Source: Szabonella sp046295215
Lineage (GTDB): Bacteria > Pseudomonadota > Alphaproteobacteria > Rhodobacterales > Rhodobacteraceae
Length of the DNA stretch: 64,000 nucleotides
Direction of reading: 5' to 3'
NCBI GenBank assembly: GCA_046295215.1
Contig: JBKBNP010000022.1
Span: 1 to 64,000 of the forward strand
Below the pieces are notes generated by a model, which was not told the DNA's origin, did not search any database, and worked only from the letters and a program-made list of their open reading frames with translations. The position numbers and the translations under genes are program-made. Each line of letters begins with the position of its first letter. Within the stretch, counting starts at the first letter, position 1. Of the stretch, positions 16,192-24,614 are shown piece by piece.

Positions 16192-16737
16192 ATAGCCCGC
16201 AGACCCCACAACGCCCCTCCGCAACGCGAGACGGGCCCCCGTGTGAATGATCGTATCCGCTCCCCGGAAATCCGCCTGATCGGCGCGGATGGCGAGAATG
16301 TGGGGGTGGTGACACCCGCCCGTGCCATGGCGATGGCAGAGGAGGCCGGGCTCGATCTGGTCGAGATCAGCCCGAACGCGGAACCGCCGGTCTGCAAGAT
16401 CATGGATTTCGGCAAGTTCAAATATGAGCAGCAGAAGCGCGAGGCCGAGGCCCGGCGCAAGCAGCACATCATCGAGATCAAGGAAATCAAGTTCCGCCCC
16501 GGCACGGACAAGCATGATTACGATGTGAAGATGCGGTCGGTGCTGAAATTCCTGGGCGAGGGCGACAAGGTGAAGGTCACGCTACGGTTCCGAGGCCGGG
16601 AAATGGCGCACCAGGATCTTGGCCTTGAATTGCTGAACCGGGTGGCCGATGACGTGACAGAGGCCGAAGCCGGCAAGGTCGAGGCGATGCCGAAGCTGGA
16701 AGGCCGGCAGATGGTGATGATGATCGGCCCGAAATAA
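16192..16737 (+). CDS. infC: Translation initiation factor IF-3 with an apparent ATA start codon
   Basis: A 181-residue IF-3, which binds the 30S subunit and rejects wrong start codons. The N-terminal domain begins ARRPHNAPPQRETGPRVND, then IRLIGADGENVGVV; the C-terminal domain contains KEIKFRPGTDKHDYD and ends VMMIGPK. The family N terminus starts at the codon 16192-16194, which is ATA, six bases after GGAAG. No ATG or TTG fits; the only other in-frame option is GTG at 16242, which would cut off conserved residues. IF-3 genes typically use rare start codons (AUU in E. coli) so that IF-3 represses its own translation, and AUA fits this. The larger open frame back to 15271 is not coding. Confidence 0.93.
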   Translation: MARRPHNAPPQRETGPRVNDRIRSPEIRLIGADGENVGVVTPARAMAMAEEAGLDLVEISPNAEPPVCKIMDFGKFKYEQQKREAEARRKQHIIEIKEIKFRPGTDKHDYDVKMRSVLKFLGEGDKVKVTLRFRGREMAHQDLGLELLNRVADDVTEAEAGKVEAMPKLEGRQMVMMIGPK

Positions 16738-16798
16738 CACGGCAGGGAGCGGGGCCCAGCCCCCGCACCCCCGAGGTATTTTCACCAAGATGAAATCA
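16738..16798 (+). repeat. Dispersed intergenic repeat, copy 2
   Basis: Lies between converging infC and the molybdopterin-binding gene. A GGGGCCCAGCCCC hairpin (16751-16763) is followed by CCGAGGTATT, TTCA and CCAAGATGAAATCA up to 16798. The last three bases are the stop codon of the minus-strand gene. Probable bidirectional terminator. Confidence 0.75.
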
Positions 16799-17815
16799 GA
16801 GCCCGCGGTCGGCGCGCCCGGCAGGATCGCGGGGCCGGGGACGGGTCGGGATTTCCTTCAGCAACCCGCCCACCCCCATTCGCGCGATGTCCCTGCCGGT
16901 CACGGTCTGGCCGCAGATCAGCCGCTCCATCACCCAATCCGCGCCGTTCAGCGCCGGGGAGCGGGCACAGCCGGGCAATCCGATCACCGGAATACCCCTG
17001 AGACTGCCCAGAAACAGCAGGTTGCCCGGATCGACAGGCATGCCGAAATGGTCAACCGTTCCGCCCGCGATGCGCAGGGCCTCGGGGGCCGTATCGCGCA
17101 GGTCGGATGTGGCCGATCCGGTCAGGATCAGGATCAGATCGCAGTTGCGCAGACCTGCAATGGCCGAGGCGAGATCGTCGATGCGGTGATCGACCATTCT
17201 TGTTTCCACGATGCTTGCCTCCAGCCGCTCTGCCCGCATCGCAAGAACCGCCAGCCCTTTTGCCCCGTCTTCGCCCGGAGCCACGCGGGTCTGGACAAGG
17301 GCCAGCTTTCGGCGTCGGGGGCGTAGCAGTGACAGCGCGCCCGCCCCGGCCCGGCAGGCATCGTCCAGCGCCCTGGCCGGAACCCCATAGGCGATGATCT
17401 TGACCGTCGCCACCATTCCGCCGGAGTCCATGCGCTGCCATTCCGGCAGGGTGGCCACGGTGATCGTCGGGTCTGCCGCATTCAGCGCATGGATCGCCGC
17501 CGCGTCGATCCGGACGATCCCCGCGCCCTGCGCATGCAGGTTGACGCGACCGGTGCCGACGGCACGCAGGTCGATCCCGGCCACCGACGGGTCAGGAACC
17601 AGCGCGCGGGCAACGGCAAGCGCGGCGGCATCCTCATCCACATCATCAGGGCCGAGTCGCGCCACGGTCACCCGATTCAGCGCTCCGGAGGCGAGACGCG
17701 CGAGATCTTCGGCATCGAGAACCTTGCCCTTGCGCAAACGTCCGTCCGGCAGGGCAACCGAATGGGCGAGAATCGCACCCAGAGCCCGGTCGAGCGGCAC
17801 CTCCCCGAAGTCCAT
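16796..17815 (-). CDS. Molybdopterin-binding protein (MoeA/CinA-like domain)
   Basis: A 339-residue protein whose C-terminal half is a molybdopterin-binding fold: LILILTGSATSDLRDTAPEA at about 229-248 and GIPVIGLPGCARSPALNGAD at about 283-302, resembling the MPT/AMP-handling loops of MoeA and MogA. The N-terminal part includes GEVPLDRALGAILAHSV, also MoeA-like. It overlaps the XdhC-like gene by 1 base within ATGA-type coupling, so both serve cofactor insertion into a molybdenum hydroxylase such as xanthine or CO-dehydrogenase-type enzymes. The client enzyme is not in the window. Its stop codon lies within a dispersed repeat. Confidence 0.82.
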   Translation of the reverse strand: MDFGEVPLDRALGAILAHSVALPDGRLRKGKVLDAEDLARLASGALNRVTVARLGPDDVDEDAAALAVARALVPDPSVAGIDLRAVGTGRVNLHAQGAGIVRIDAAAIHALNAADPTITVATLPEWQRMDSGGMVATVKIIAYGVPARALDDACRAGAGALSLLRPRRRKLALVQTRVAPGEDGAKGLAVLAMRAERLEASIVETRMVDHRIDDLASAIAGLRNCDLILILTGSATSDLRDTAPEALRIAGGTVDHFGMPVDPGNLLFLGSLRGIPVIGLPGCARSPALNGADWVMERLICGQTVTGRDIARMGVGGLLKEIPTRPRPRDPAGRADRGL

Positions 17816-18813
17816 CAGCCGCGCCTCAGCGTCTGCGTCACCTCTGCCATGATCGAAACGGCAATCTCTGCCGGAGATTTTGCCCCAATATCAAGGCCCA
17901 CCGGCGCGTGCAGGCGGGCGATCTGTGCATCCGGGACGCCCGCGTCACGCAGGCGGACCAGCCGTTTGGCATGGGTGCGACTGGACCCGAGGCAGCCGAT
18001 GTAGAAAGCGGGCGAGGCAAGCGCCGCGATCAGCGCCGGGTCGTCAAGCTTGGGGTCATGGGTCAGGGTGATCACGGCGGTCCGCGCATCGGGCGCAAGG
18101 GCGGCCATGGCCTCATCCGGCCAGTCGTCGAGAATTGCCTCACCCGGAAAGCGTGCCGCTGACCCGAAGGCGCCGCGCGGGTCGATCAGGGACGGCGCAT
18201 AGCCACAGGCCCGCGCCATCGGCAAAAGCGGCTGCGCGATATGCACCGCCCCCACCACGATCATCCTGAGCGGCGGGTTGTGGACAGCGATGAACCAGCC
18301 GTCCTCCTCCAGTCCTGACCGGTCGGCCCGCAGCCGTGCGGCAACCGCCTCGGCCTTCGGGTCGCCGGGGCCTTCGGTAAGGCGGCGCTGACAGGTTTCG
18401 GGATGGGTCAGCAGCGCGACCGGACGCCCCGCCGCCCGGGCCGCGACCAGATCGGCCAGCAACGTCTCCGGCCATGCCTCGGCCCCGTTCCCCACCGGTT
18501 CCACCAGCACCGAGATCCGGCCCCCACAGGCCAGACCGACGGCGAAGGCGTCTTCATCGGCGATGCCGTAAGTCAGGAGCCGGGCCTTGCCATCGGCCAG
18601 CGCCTCAAGTGCCTCGGCCACCACAGCGCCCTCGACGCAGCCCCCGGAGACCGAGCCCATCATCCGGCCATCGCCCGATATTGCCAGCTGGCTGCCCACC
18701 GGGCGCGGGGCCGAACCCCAGGTTTCCACCACCGTCGCCAGCGCAGCACCCTGCCCCGCACGGTGCCAGGCGAGTGCGAGTTCCGGCATGCCTTCGATCT
18801 GGTCTGCGCTCAT
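17815..18813 (-). CDS. XdhC/CoxI-family molybdenum hydroxylase maturation protein
   Basis: A 332-residue XdhC/CoxI protein. The N-terminal domain has the family landmarks VVETWGSAPRPVGSQLAI and GSVSGGCVEGAVV (about residues 20-65). The C-terminal Rossmann domain starts RMIVVGAVHIAQPL and includes TLTHDPKLDDPAL and YIGCLGSSRTHAKR. XdhC binds sulfurated molybdenum cofactor and delivers it to xanthine dehydrogenase-like enzymes. GGGAGG eight bases upstream fixes the start at 18813. It is the first gene of a two-gene unit with the molybdopterin-binding gene and lies downstream of an OmpA-family gene and a terminator. Confidence 0.9.
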   Translation of the reverse strand: MSADQIEGMPELALAWHRAGQGAALATVVETWGSAPRPVGSQLAISGDGRMMGSVSGGCVEGAVVAEALEALADGKARLLTYGIADEDAFAVGLACGGRISVLVEPVGNGAEAWPETLLADLVAARAAGRPVALLTHPETCQRRLTEGPGDPKAEAVAARLRADRSGLEEDGWFIAVHNPPLRMIVVGAVHIAQPLLPMARACGYAPSLIDPRGAFGSAARFPGEAILDDWPDEAMAALAPDARTAVITLTHDPKLDDPALIAALASPAFYIGCLGSSRTHAKRLVRLRDAGVPDAQIARLHAPVGLDIGAKSPAEIAVSIMAEVTQTLRRG

Positions 18814-18926
18814 GCTGTCCTCCCTGCACACCTCTCCGCACGGGTCGCATCATGTCGCGAAGCGGGGCGGGATGCCACTGTCCAATGGTGGCGGACCCGG
18901 TCGGAGGGGCTGTCGACGCAAGGCAA

Positions 18927-18965
18927 GGCCGGCGCGACAGGGATGCAATCCCCGTCGCGCCGGCC
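18927..18965 (-). terminator. Hairpin terminator between the OmpA-family gene and the XdhC-like gene
   Basis: GGCCGGCGCGAC (18927-18938) pairs with GTCGCGCCGGCC (18954-18965), and the loop can extend the stem with GGGAT/ATCCC. On the plus strand it is followed by CTTTTT, and on the minus strand by a weak TTGCCTTG tail. It sits just downstream of the minus-strand OmpA-family stop at 18994 and separates that gene from xdhC. Confidence 0.75.
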
Positions 18966-18993
18966 CTTTTTCATCTGAAACCGGCCAGAACGC

Positions 18994-20838
18994 TCAGCGG
19001 CTGGCAGCGGTGCGCAGCAGGGGCGAGATCAGGCGCACGGCGGCGCGGCGGTTGCGTTCCTCGGCGGCCTGCGTGGGGATGCGCAATTCTGCCTCGCCAT
19101 AGCCCTGCACCACGAGGTTTTCCGGCGGGATCCCGAAATATTCCGTCAGCGCGAGCGCCACCGATTCGGCCCGGCGATCCGACAGGGCGAGGTTGGACGA
19201 GGCCGAACCCACGGCATCGGTATGACCTTCGACAAGGAAGATCTCATAGGGCCGATCCTGCAGAACGCCCAATATCAGGCGACCGAGCGCACTCAGTTTC
19301 TCGGCCTCCGAGGCGTCGATGGCCGCCGATCCGGTGCGGAAGGTGATGCTTTGGACGTCGATCGTCGGGGCGAGCGCGCGGACCTCGCGATATTCGCGGA
19401 TCTGGCGCAGACTGTAGGCGCGCGCATTCTCCCGCGCCTCGATGGCGGCCAGTGCAAGGCTCAGATCGCGCGGGCTTTGTGCAGCCGAAATCACCACCTG
19501 TTCGCGCGGTGCGGGCGGTGGCGGCAGGGTCGCCACGTCGATCCGTTCGAAAGTTTGCAGATCGTCGATCAAAACCAGTTCGGTGCCGTCCGGTGCATAG
19601 CGCGCCCGGCGCAAGACCCGACCCGAGGCATCGCGGATCGTCACGATGGATGTCCCGTCGTCGCGGTCGAGCGTGCTGCGGGTCGAACCGTCATTGAACG
19701 TTTCGGTGCGCAGGCGCGAGCCGGGGCGGCGCAGCAGGGTGTCGTCATCCTTCAGCACCCGGAACTGGCCCTGATCGTCCTGAACGACGACACGGTCTCC
19801 GCTGTTGGACACGACCTGATCGCCATTCTTGAGAAGCGCACCCACGGCCAGCGCGCCAAGTGCCACAAGGCCGAAACGCTCCAGATCGGACAGACCTCTG
19901 CCGCCTCCTCCACTTGCTGTGGCAGCAGGGGCTGCGGCAAATTCCTCGGAACTGGAGCGGGTGTTTTCCGAAGTGATTTCGGTTTCGGATACGGCGGCGG
20001 CCGCGTCACCCTCGGCAACCGTGCCATCCGTATTGGATCCGGCAGCGGCGGCGGCTGTCGGTGCGGCACCGTCACTTTCCTCATCCCCGAGCCCAAGAAT
20101 ATCCTGAAGCACGCTTGCGGCCTCACCAATGATTTCTGCGGGCTGTTCGGCGGGTGTTTCTGCGGTCGCGGTATCCGTCGGGGCGACGGTCGCCTCGGGT
20201 GCGGCGGCGGGCGCTGCGTCGGTCTCTTGAACCGGCTCCGCACCGGCTGGTTCGGCGTCCTGCACGCTTTCGGTCTCGGCGGGCTGGACTTCCTCGACAA
20301 TATCCGCTGCGTCAGGGGCTGCGTCTTCCGCCGGGGTTTCCGATGTGACCTCCGCAGACCCGTCCACCGGGGCCGGGTCAACAGGCGCATCAACCGCAGC
20401 TTCCCCGCTCGCGGCGGCATCCGGGGTGGAGACCTCCGGCGCGGCGAGAACCTCGGTCGGCGGTTCCGGGGCGGGGTCGGGCACGGCCTCCCCGGCGCTT
20501 TCCTCGGCGACAGGCGCGTCCAGAGGCGGTTCTGCCGGGGCTTCGGAAACGGTTTCCCCGGGCGCGGCTCCGGCCTCTGCCGCAGCCTCTGATGCGGTAA
20601 CCTCAGCGGCGGTGTCCAGCAATGCTTCCTCGGCTTCGGCCTCGATGCCTTCTGCCGCGCAATCGCCAGCTTCGGCCACGAAACAGACCTCGCCCTCCGG
20701 GCAGGGATCGGCTTCGACGGCAAGGCAGAAGGCGGTGCCTTCGGGCGTGTCCACCGCCACCTGCGCGGCCAGAGGCAGGGAGGACATCGGCGCGAAGGCC
20801 AGAGACAGGGCAGTGGTCGAGGTCAAGAGACGTTTCAT
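18994..20838 (-). CDS. Exported OmpA-family protein with long acidic Ala/Pro/Glu-rich region
   Basis: A 614-residue exported protein. Residues 1-26 are a signal peptide. Two Cys pairs follow in a short region (FCLAVEADPCPEGEVCF). Residues about 55-290 are low-complexity Ala/Glu/Pro/Val, probably extended in the periplasm. A YXQ-like or DUF-type repeat region with VVVQDDQGQFRVLKDDDTLL and arginine-rich strands follows at about 355-440. The C-terminal 115 residues are an OmpA/MotB peptidoglycan-binding domain: TFRTGSAAID, VEGHTDAVGSASSNLALSD and ERNRRAAVRL. It should tether the envelope to peptidoglycan. AAAGGA upstream supports the start at 20838 rather than 41 codons earlier. Confidence 0.88.
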   Translation of the reverse strand: MKRLLTSTTALSLAFAPMSSLPLAAQVAVDTPEGTAFCLAVEADPCPEGEVCFVAEAGDCAAEGIEAEAEEALLDTAAEVTASEAAAEAGAAPGETVSEAPAEPPLDAPVAEESAGEAVPDPAPEPPTEVLAAPEVSTPDAAASGEAAVDAPVDPAPVDGSAEVTSETPAEDAAPDAADIVEEVQPAETESVQDAEPAGAEPVQETDAAPAAAPEATVAPTDTATAETPAEQPAEIIGEAASVLQDILGLGDEESDGAAPTAAAAAGSNTDGTVAEGDAAAAVSETEITSENTRSSSEEFAAAPAATASGGGGRGLSDLERFGLVALGALAVGALLKNGDQVVSNSGDRVVVQDDQGQFRVLKDDDTLLRRPGSRLRTETFNDGSTRSTLDRDDGTSIVTIRDASGRVLRRARYAPDGTELVLIDDLQTFERIDVATLPPPPAPREQVVISAAQSPRDLSLALAAIEARENARAYSLRQIREYREVRALAPTIDVQSITFRTGSAAIDASEAEKLSALGRLILGVLQDRPYEIFLVEGHTDAVGSASSNLALSDRRAESVALALTEYFGIPPENLVVQGYGEAELRIPTQAAEERNRRAAVRLISPLLRTAASR

Positions 20839-20970
20839 CAGGCATCCTTTCAGGACAGGTGTCGGTCGCGCTCCCCGTCTAGGGGTCTGAGGCCATAACG
20901 TGACAGCGCGCAGTTTCGTTCCCGCCATATGTGCGGTTTGGTGATTGATATGCGATAGCAAGCCGATAGC

Positions 20971-22239
20971 TCAGCGGTTTTCTGCACGCATCATTGCCAG
21001 AAGGCGATCCTTTTCCCCGCGGTCGGCAGGGTCGGAAAGGGCGCGGCCGAGCGCGTCGAGCGAGGCAATCGAATGGCCTGCGCGGAAAGCATCCACATGG
21101 GGCAGCATGGCGCGGATGCCGCCCGCCTTCGGCGCGAATCCATCCCATCGCAGCAGGGGGTTGAGCCAGATCAGGCGGCGGCAGGACAGATGCAGCCGCT
21201 CCATCTGGCGCGAGAGGTCGCCGGCATCGTCCCGGTCCAGCCCGTCGGTGATGAGCAGCACCACCGCCCCCTGCCCCAGCACCCGGCGCGACCAGTCGCG
21301 GTTGAAACCGGCAAGGCAGGCGCCGATCCGCGTGCCGCCCGACCAGTCCTGCGCCTGCGCGCCCGCTGCCGCCAGTGCCTGATCGACATCGCGGTTGACC
21401 AGATGGCGGGTGATGTTGGTGAGCCTTGTGCCGAAGGTGAAGGCATGGACCCGCGCCCAGCCCTGCCCTTTCGCATGGGCGACCGCATGCACGAAATGCA
21501 GCACCATGCGGGAATACTGGCTCATCGACCCTGAAATGTCGCACAGCACCACCAGATTGGGCCAGCGCTGCCCCGGCTTGCGCTGCGCGATGCGGGTCAC
21601 CTCGCCGCCGTGACGCATCGCCGCGCGCAGCGTGGCGCGCGGGTCGGCAAGACCGCTGGCGGAGGGCAGGAGGCGCCGGGTCACGAGTGGCTTTACCGGC
21701 AGGGACAGGCGCGCGAGCATGCGTTTGGCCTGCGCAACCTCGGCGGTGGACATCTGTTCGAAATCGAGCGTTTTCAGCCGCTCCTCGGCCGACATGGTGC
21801 GCGAGGCGTCGATCACGACCGGGGAGTCCTCGGTGGCGGGCGTGTCGGCGGGCGGGGCGATGTCGCGATCCGCGCCATCCAGCAGCGCCTCCGCCGCCCG
21901 CTTTTCCGCCGATTGCGCGGCGCGGTCCTCCTGCACGCCGCGGATCGCGGGCAGCATCAGCGCCATCATGTGTTCGAGATAGCGCGGATCGCGCCAGAAG
22001 AGCCGGAACACCTGCCCGAACACCGTGCGATGTTCGGGGCGCGAGACGAAACAGGCGTGCAGCGTCCAGTAGAAGTCGCGCCGCGCGGTAAACCCCGCCG
22101 CCTCGACCGCGCGGATGGCGTCGATCACCCGGCCCGGCCCGATGGGCAGGCCCGCCTTGCGCAGCGCGCGCGCGAAATGGCCGATGTTCTGTGCCAGCTT
22201 GCCGTCTTCGGGGAGAGCTATATCGGCGTATCTTGCCAT
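20971..22239 (-). CDS. CoxE-like VWA-domain protein
   Basis: A 422-residue protein of the CoxE/VWA-CoxE family. The metal-ion-dependent adhesion site motif DISGSMSQYSRMV is at about residues 244-256 in a von Willebrand A domain that continues through TFGTRLTNITRHL, DWSGGTRIG and LLITDGLDRDD. With MoxR-type AAA+ ATPases such proteins remodel or insert metal into clients; CoxD/CoxE mature the Mo-Cu active site of aerobic CO dehydrogenase. The start at 22239 (MARYADIALPEDG) is chosen because the frame upstream is poly-Pro/poly-Gly noise in homopolymer sequence next to an assembly gap. The real upstream region may thus be misassembled. Confidence 0.85.
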   Translation of the reverse strand: MARYADIALPEDGKLAQNIGHFARALRKAGLPIGPGRVIDAIRAVEAAGFTARRDFYWTLHACFVSRPEHRTVFGQVFRLFWRDPRYLEHMMALMLPAIRGVQEDRAAQSAEKRAAEALLDGADRDIAPPADTPATEDSPVVIDASRTMSAEERLKTLDFEQMSTAEVAQAKRMLARLSLPVKPLVTRRLLPSASGLADPRATLRAAMRHGGEVTRIAQRKPGQRWPNLVVLCDISGSMSQYSRMVLHFVHAVAHAKGQGWARVHAFTFGTRLTNITRHLVNRDVDQALAAAGAQAQDWSGGTRIGACLAGFNRDWSRRVLGQGAVVLLITDGLDRDDAGDLSRQMERLHLSCRRLIWLNPLLRWDGFAPKAGGIRAMLPHVDAFRAGHSIASLDALGRALSDPADRGEKDRLLAMMRAENR

Positions 22240-22240
22240 G

Positions 22241-22363
<123 letters not shown>

Positions 22364-22402
22364 CGCCCCCCGTGAGGTATTTGGACCAAGATGAAAGGGG
22401 GC
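22364..22402 (+). repeat. Dispersed intergenic repeat, copy 3 (hairpin part lost in assembly gap)
   Basis: The tail CGTGAGGTATTTGG and ACCAAGATGAAAGGGGG (22371-22402) matches the other copies. Its upstream hairpin region coincides with the homopolymer/N stretch. It lies between the MoxR-like 3' end and the CoxE-like 5' end, both on the minus strand. Confidence 0.7.
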
Positions 22403-22419
22403 CCGGGTCATGCCGGGGG

Positions 22420-23331
22420 TCATGCGGGGGCGAGGCTGGCGCGGGCCTCGTCGAGCAGGCGTTTCGCCTCGGAGCCCTGCAATTTCTGGATATCGTCCTG
22501 ATATTTGAGGATCGCGCCCAGGGTGTCGGCGATGACCTCGGGGGTCAGGGTGACAACATCGAGGGCAAGCAGGCATTTGGCCCAGTCGATGGTTTCGGCA
22601 ACGCCGGGTTTCTTGAAAAGGTCTTCGGTCCGGAGCCGTTGCACGAAGGCCACCACCTCGCGCGAGAGCGTTTCCTGCGCCTCGGGCGCGCGGGCGGCGA
22701 GGATCTGCATTTCGCGCGCGGCATCGGGGTAATCGACCCAGTGATAGAGGCAGCGGCGCTTGAGCGCATCATGCACCTCGCGCGTGCGGTTGGAGGTGAG
22801 GATGACGATGGGCGGCTCGGCGGCCCTGATGGTGCCAAGCTCGGGGATCGTGACCTGGAAATCCGAAAGCGCCTCCAGCAAAAACGCCTCGAAGGGTTCA
22901 TCGGCACGGTCCAGCTCGTCGATCAGAAGCACCGGCGCGCCGCCCGGTTGCGGGCGCATGGCGGCCAGAAGGGGCCGTTCCACAAGGAAATCCTCGGTGA
23001 AAAGCTCCGCCCGCAGGGCGTTGCGGTCGGCCCCGCCCGACGCCTCCGCCGTGCGGATCGCAATCATCTGGGCGGCGAAGTTCCAGTCAGCCACGGCGGA
23101 GGCGGCGTCCAGCCCTTCATAGCATTGCAACCGGATCAGGCGGCGCCCGAGGGCGGTGGCGAGAACCTTGGCGATCTCGGTCTTGCCGACCCCGGCCTCG
23201 CCTTCCAGAAAGAGCGGGCGGCCGAGGCGCAGCGCCAGAAAGACCACGGTGGCGAGCGCGCGGGAGGCGACATAGCCCTGACCCGCGAGCAGGGTTTCGA
23301 CCCCGTCGATGGAGTGCGGTAATGCTGCCAC
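22420..23331 (-). CDS. MoxR-family AAA+ ATPase (CoxD-like)
   Basis: A 303-residue MoxR-type AAA+ ATPase. Walker A is GEAGVGKTE at about residues 37-45, Walker B is LLIDELDRAD near 118-127, and sensor 1 lies in IVILTSNRTREVHDALKRR with the arginine finger region after it. It acts with the adjacent VWA protein as a chaperone-like metal-centre assembly pair. The start is taken as GTG at 23331, with AGGGGGA about 10 bases upstream; the frame upstream of it does not resemble the family. The gap 23332-23574 toward the LysR gene shows nothing I can assign. Confidence 0.88.
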   Translation of the reverse strand: MAALPHSIDGVETLLAGQGYVASRALATVVFLALRLGRPLFLEGEAGVGKTEIAKVLATALGRRLIRLQCYEGLDAASAVADWNFAAQMIAIRTAEASGGADRNALRAELFTEDFLVERPLLAAMRPQPGGAPVLLIDELDRADEPFEAFLLEALSDFQVTIPELGTIRAAEPPIVILTSNRTREVHDALKRRCLYHWVDYPDAAREMQILAARAPEAQETLSREVVAFVQRLRTEDLFKKPGVAETIDWAKCLLALDVVTLTPEVIADTLGAILKYQDDIQKLQGSEAKRLLDEARASLAPA

Positions 23332-23574
23332 GATGGTCTTTTCCCCCTGCCCTTGCGTGCATTTTCTGCACACCCCCGGTGCATATGCTCCGGCCCCGCG
23401 CAACGGTGGCAGGCTGGGCGCCGGAAGGTCAAGCGCGCAGCGCAGGCTTTGCGACCAATGGAGGGGGGCGGGAAAGGTGGGTGAGGCTTGGCCGCGCGGT
23501 GGGGCAGTCCGCAAATGGGGCATGGGGCGGCGTGTTGCGCAGGACAGGGGGAAGGCCGGGACCGGTGGCCGGTC

Positions 23575-24522
23575 TCAGGCACGCGGGGCGGGAATTGCGA
23601 CTGGCGGCGGGGCAGCGGCTGACCCGACCGAGGCCAGCAGCCAGCGGCGGAAGGCGGCGAAGGCGGGCAGGTCGTGGCTGCGCGGCGGGGCGGTCAGCAC
23701 ATAGGGGGTCGGGGTGGCGAGGCGGCGACGCGAGGCGGCACGGAGCGCACCACTGGCAAGGTCGGGGGCGACCAGCACCTCGGGCAGCAGCGCCACGCCG
23801 AGCCCTGCGCGCGCCGCCGCCAGCACCATGCCGAACTGTTCGAACCTCGGACCACGCAGGATGCGGGTCGGCGCCTCGCCCGCATCGCGGAACCAGTCCA
23901 GCCACAGCTCGGGCCGGGTCGCCTGTTGCAAGAGCGGCAGGCGCGACAGGGCGGCATCGTCGAGCGGTTTCCCTTCGGGCAGCAACGCGGGCGAGGCCAC
24001 GACGATCAGCCGTTCCTCCAGCAGCACGTCATGCCCCGCCCCCCGCAGAGGCGGTTCGGCCCGCAGGATCGCCGCATCGCGGGGGTCGCGGTCGAAATCG
24101 AGCGGCGTGAGCGTCGCGGTCAGATCGAAACTGATCCCCGGTGCCACGCGGGCAAAATCCCCCAGCCGCGGGATCAGCCAGAGCGCGGCAAAGGTCGGCA
24201 GGCAGGCGAGGCGCAGCACATTGCGATGGCCGCCGAAGCTCATCACCGTGAGGGCGGCGCGGTCGAGATCGGCCAGCATGCGTTCCGCCTCCGGCAGAAA
24301 GGCGCGACCGGCATCCGACAGAGCAAGCCGCTGGCGGATGCGGTGAAAGAGCGCCACGCCGAGCCGCGCCTCGAGCGAACCAAGCGCGCGGCTGATCGCA
24401 CTTTGCGTCAGGCCGAGCGCCGCGCCTGCACGGGTGGCGGTGCCTTGCCGCGCGCAGGTGACGAAAGCCTGCAATTCCGGCAGGGTGGGGGTGTAATTGT
24501 GGCGCTTCATGCCCGACTTCAT
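23575..24522 (-). CDS. LysR-family regulator, divergent from gcdH
   Basis: A 315-residue LysR-type regulator. The N-terminal winged helix-turn-helix is at about residues 10-70 (LPELQAFVTCARQGTATRAG, then LTQSAISRALGSLEARLG). The C-terminal substrate-binding fold includes RLACLPTFAALWLIPRL and GLGVALLPEVLV. It is read divergently from glutaryl-CoA dehydrogenase with 92 bases between, the standard arrangement for a LysR regulator of gcdH (GcdR-type), so it probably senses a glutarate-pathway intermediate. Start could be 24522 or four codons later. Confidence 0.92.
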   Translation of the reverse strand: MKSGMKRHNYTPTLPELQAFVTCARQGTATRAGAALGLTQSAISRALGSLEARLGVALFHRIRQRLALSDAGRAFLPEAERMLADLDRAALTVMSFGGHRNVLRLACLPTFAALWLIPRLGDFARVAPGISFDLTATLTPLDFDRDPRDAAILRAEPPLRGAGHDVLLEERLIVVASPALLPEGKPLDDAALSRLPLLQQATRPELWLDWFRDAGEAPTRILRGPRFEQFGMVLAAARAGLGVALLPEVLVAPDLASGALRAASRRRLATPTPYVLTAPPRSHDLPAFAAFRRWLLASVGSAAAPPPVAIPAPRA

Positions 24523-24614
24523 GCGTGAGGCTCATCAACCTGTAAAGCCAATTCATTTGCCGAAAGGCCGGGATTCGGCGTATGGAGGGCGGGTAGCGAA
24601 CCCGGAGATGCACC

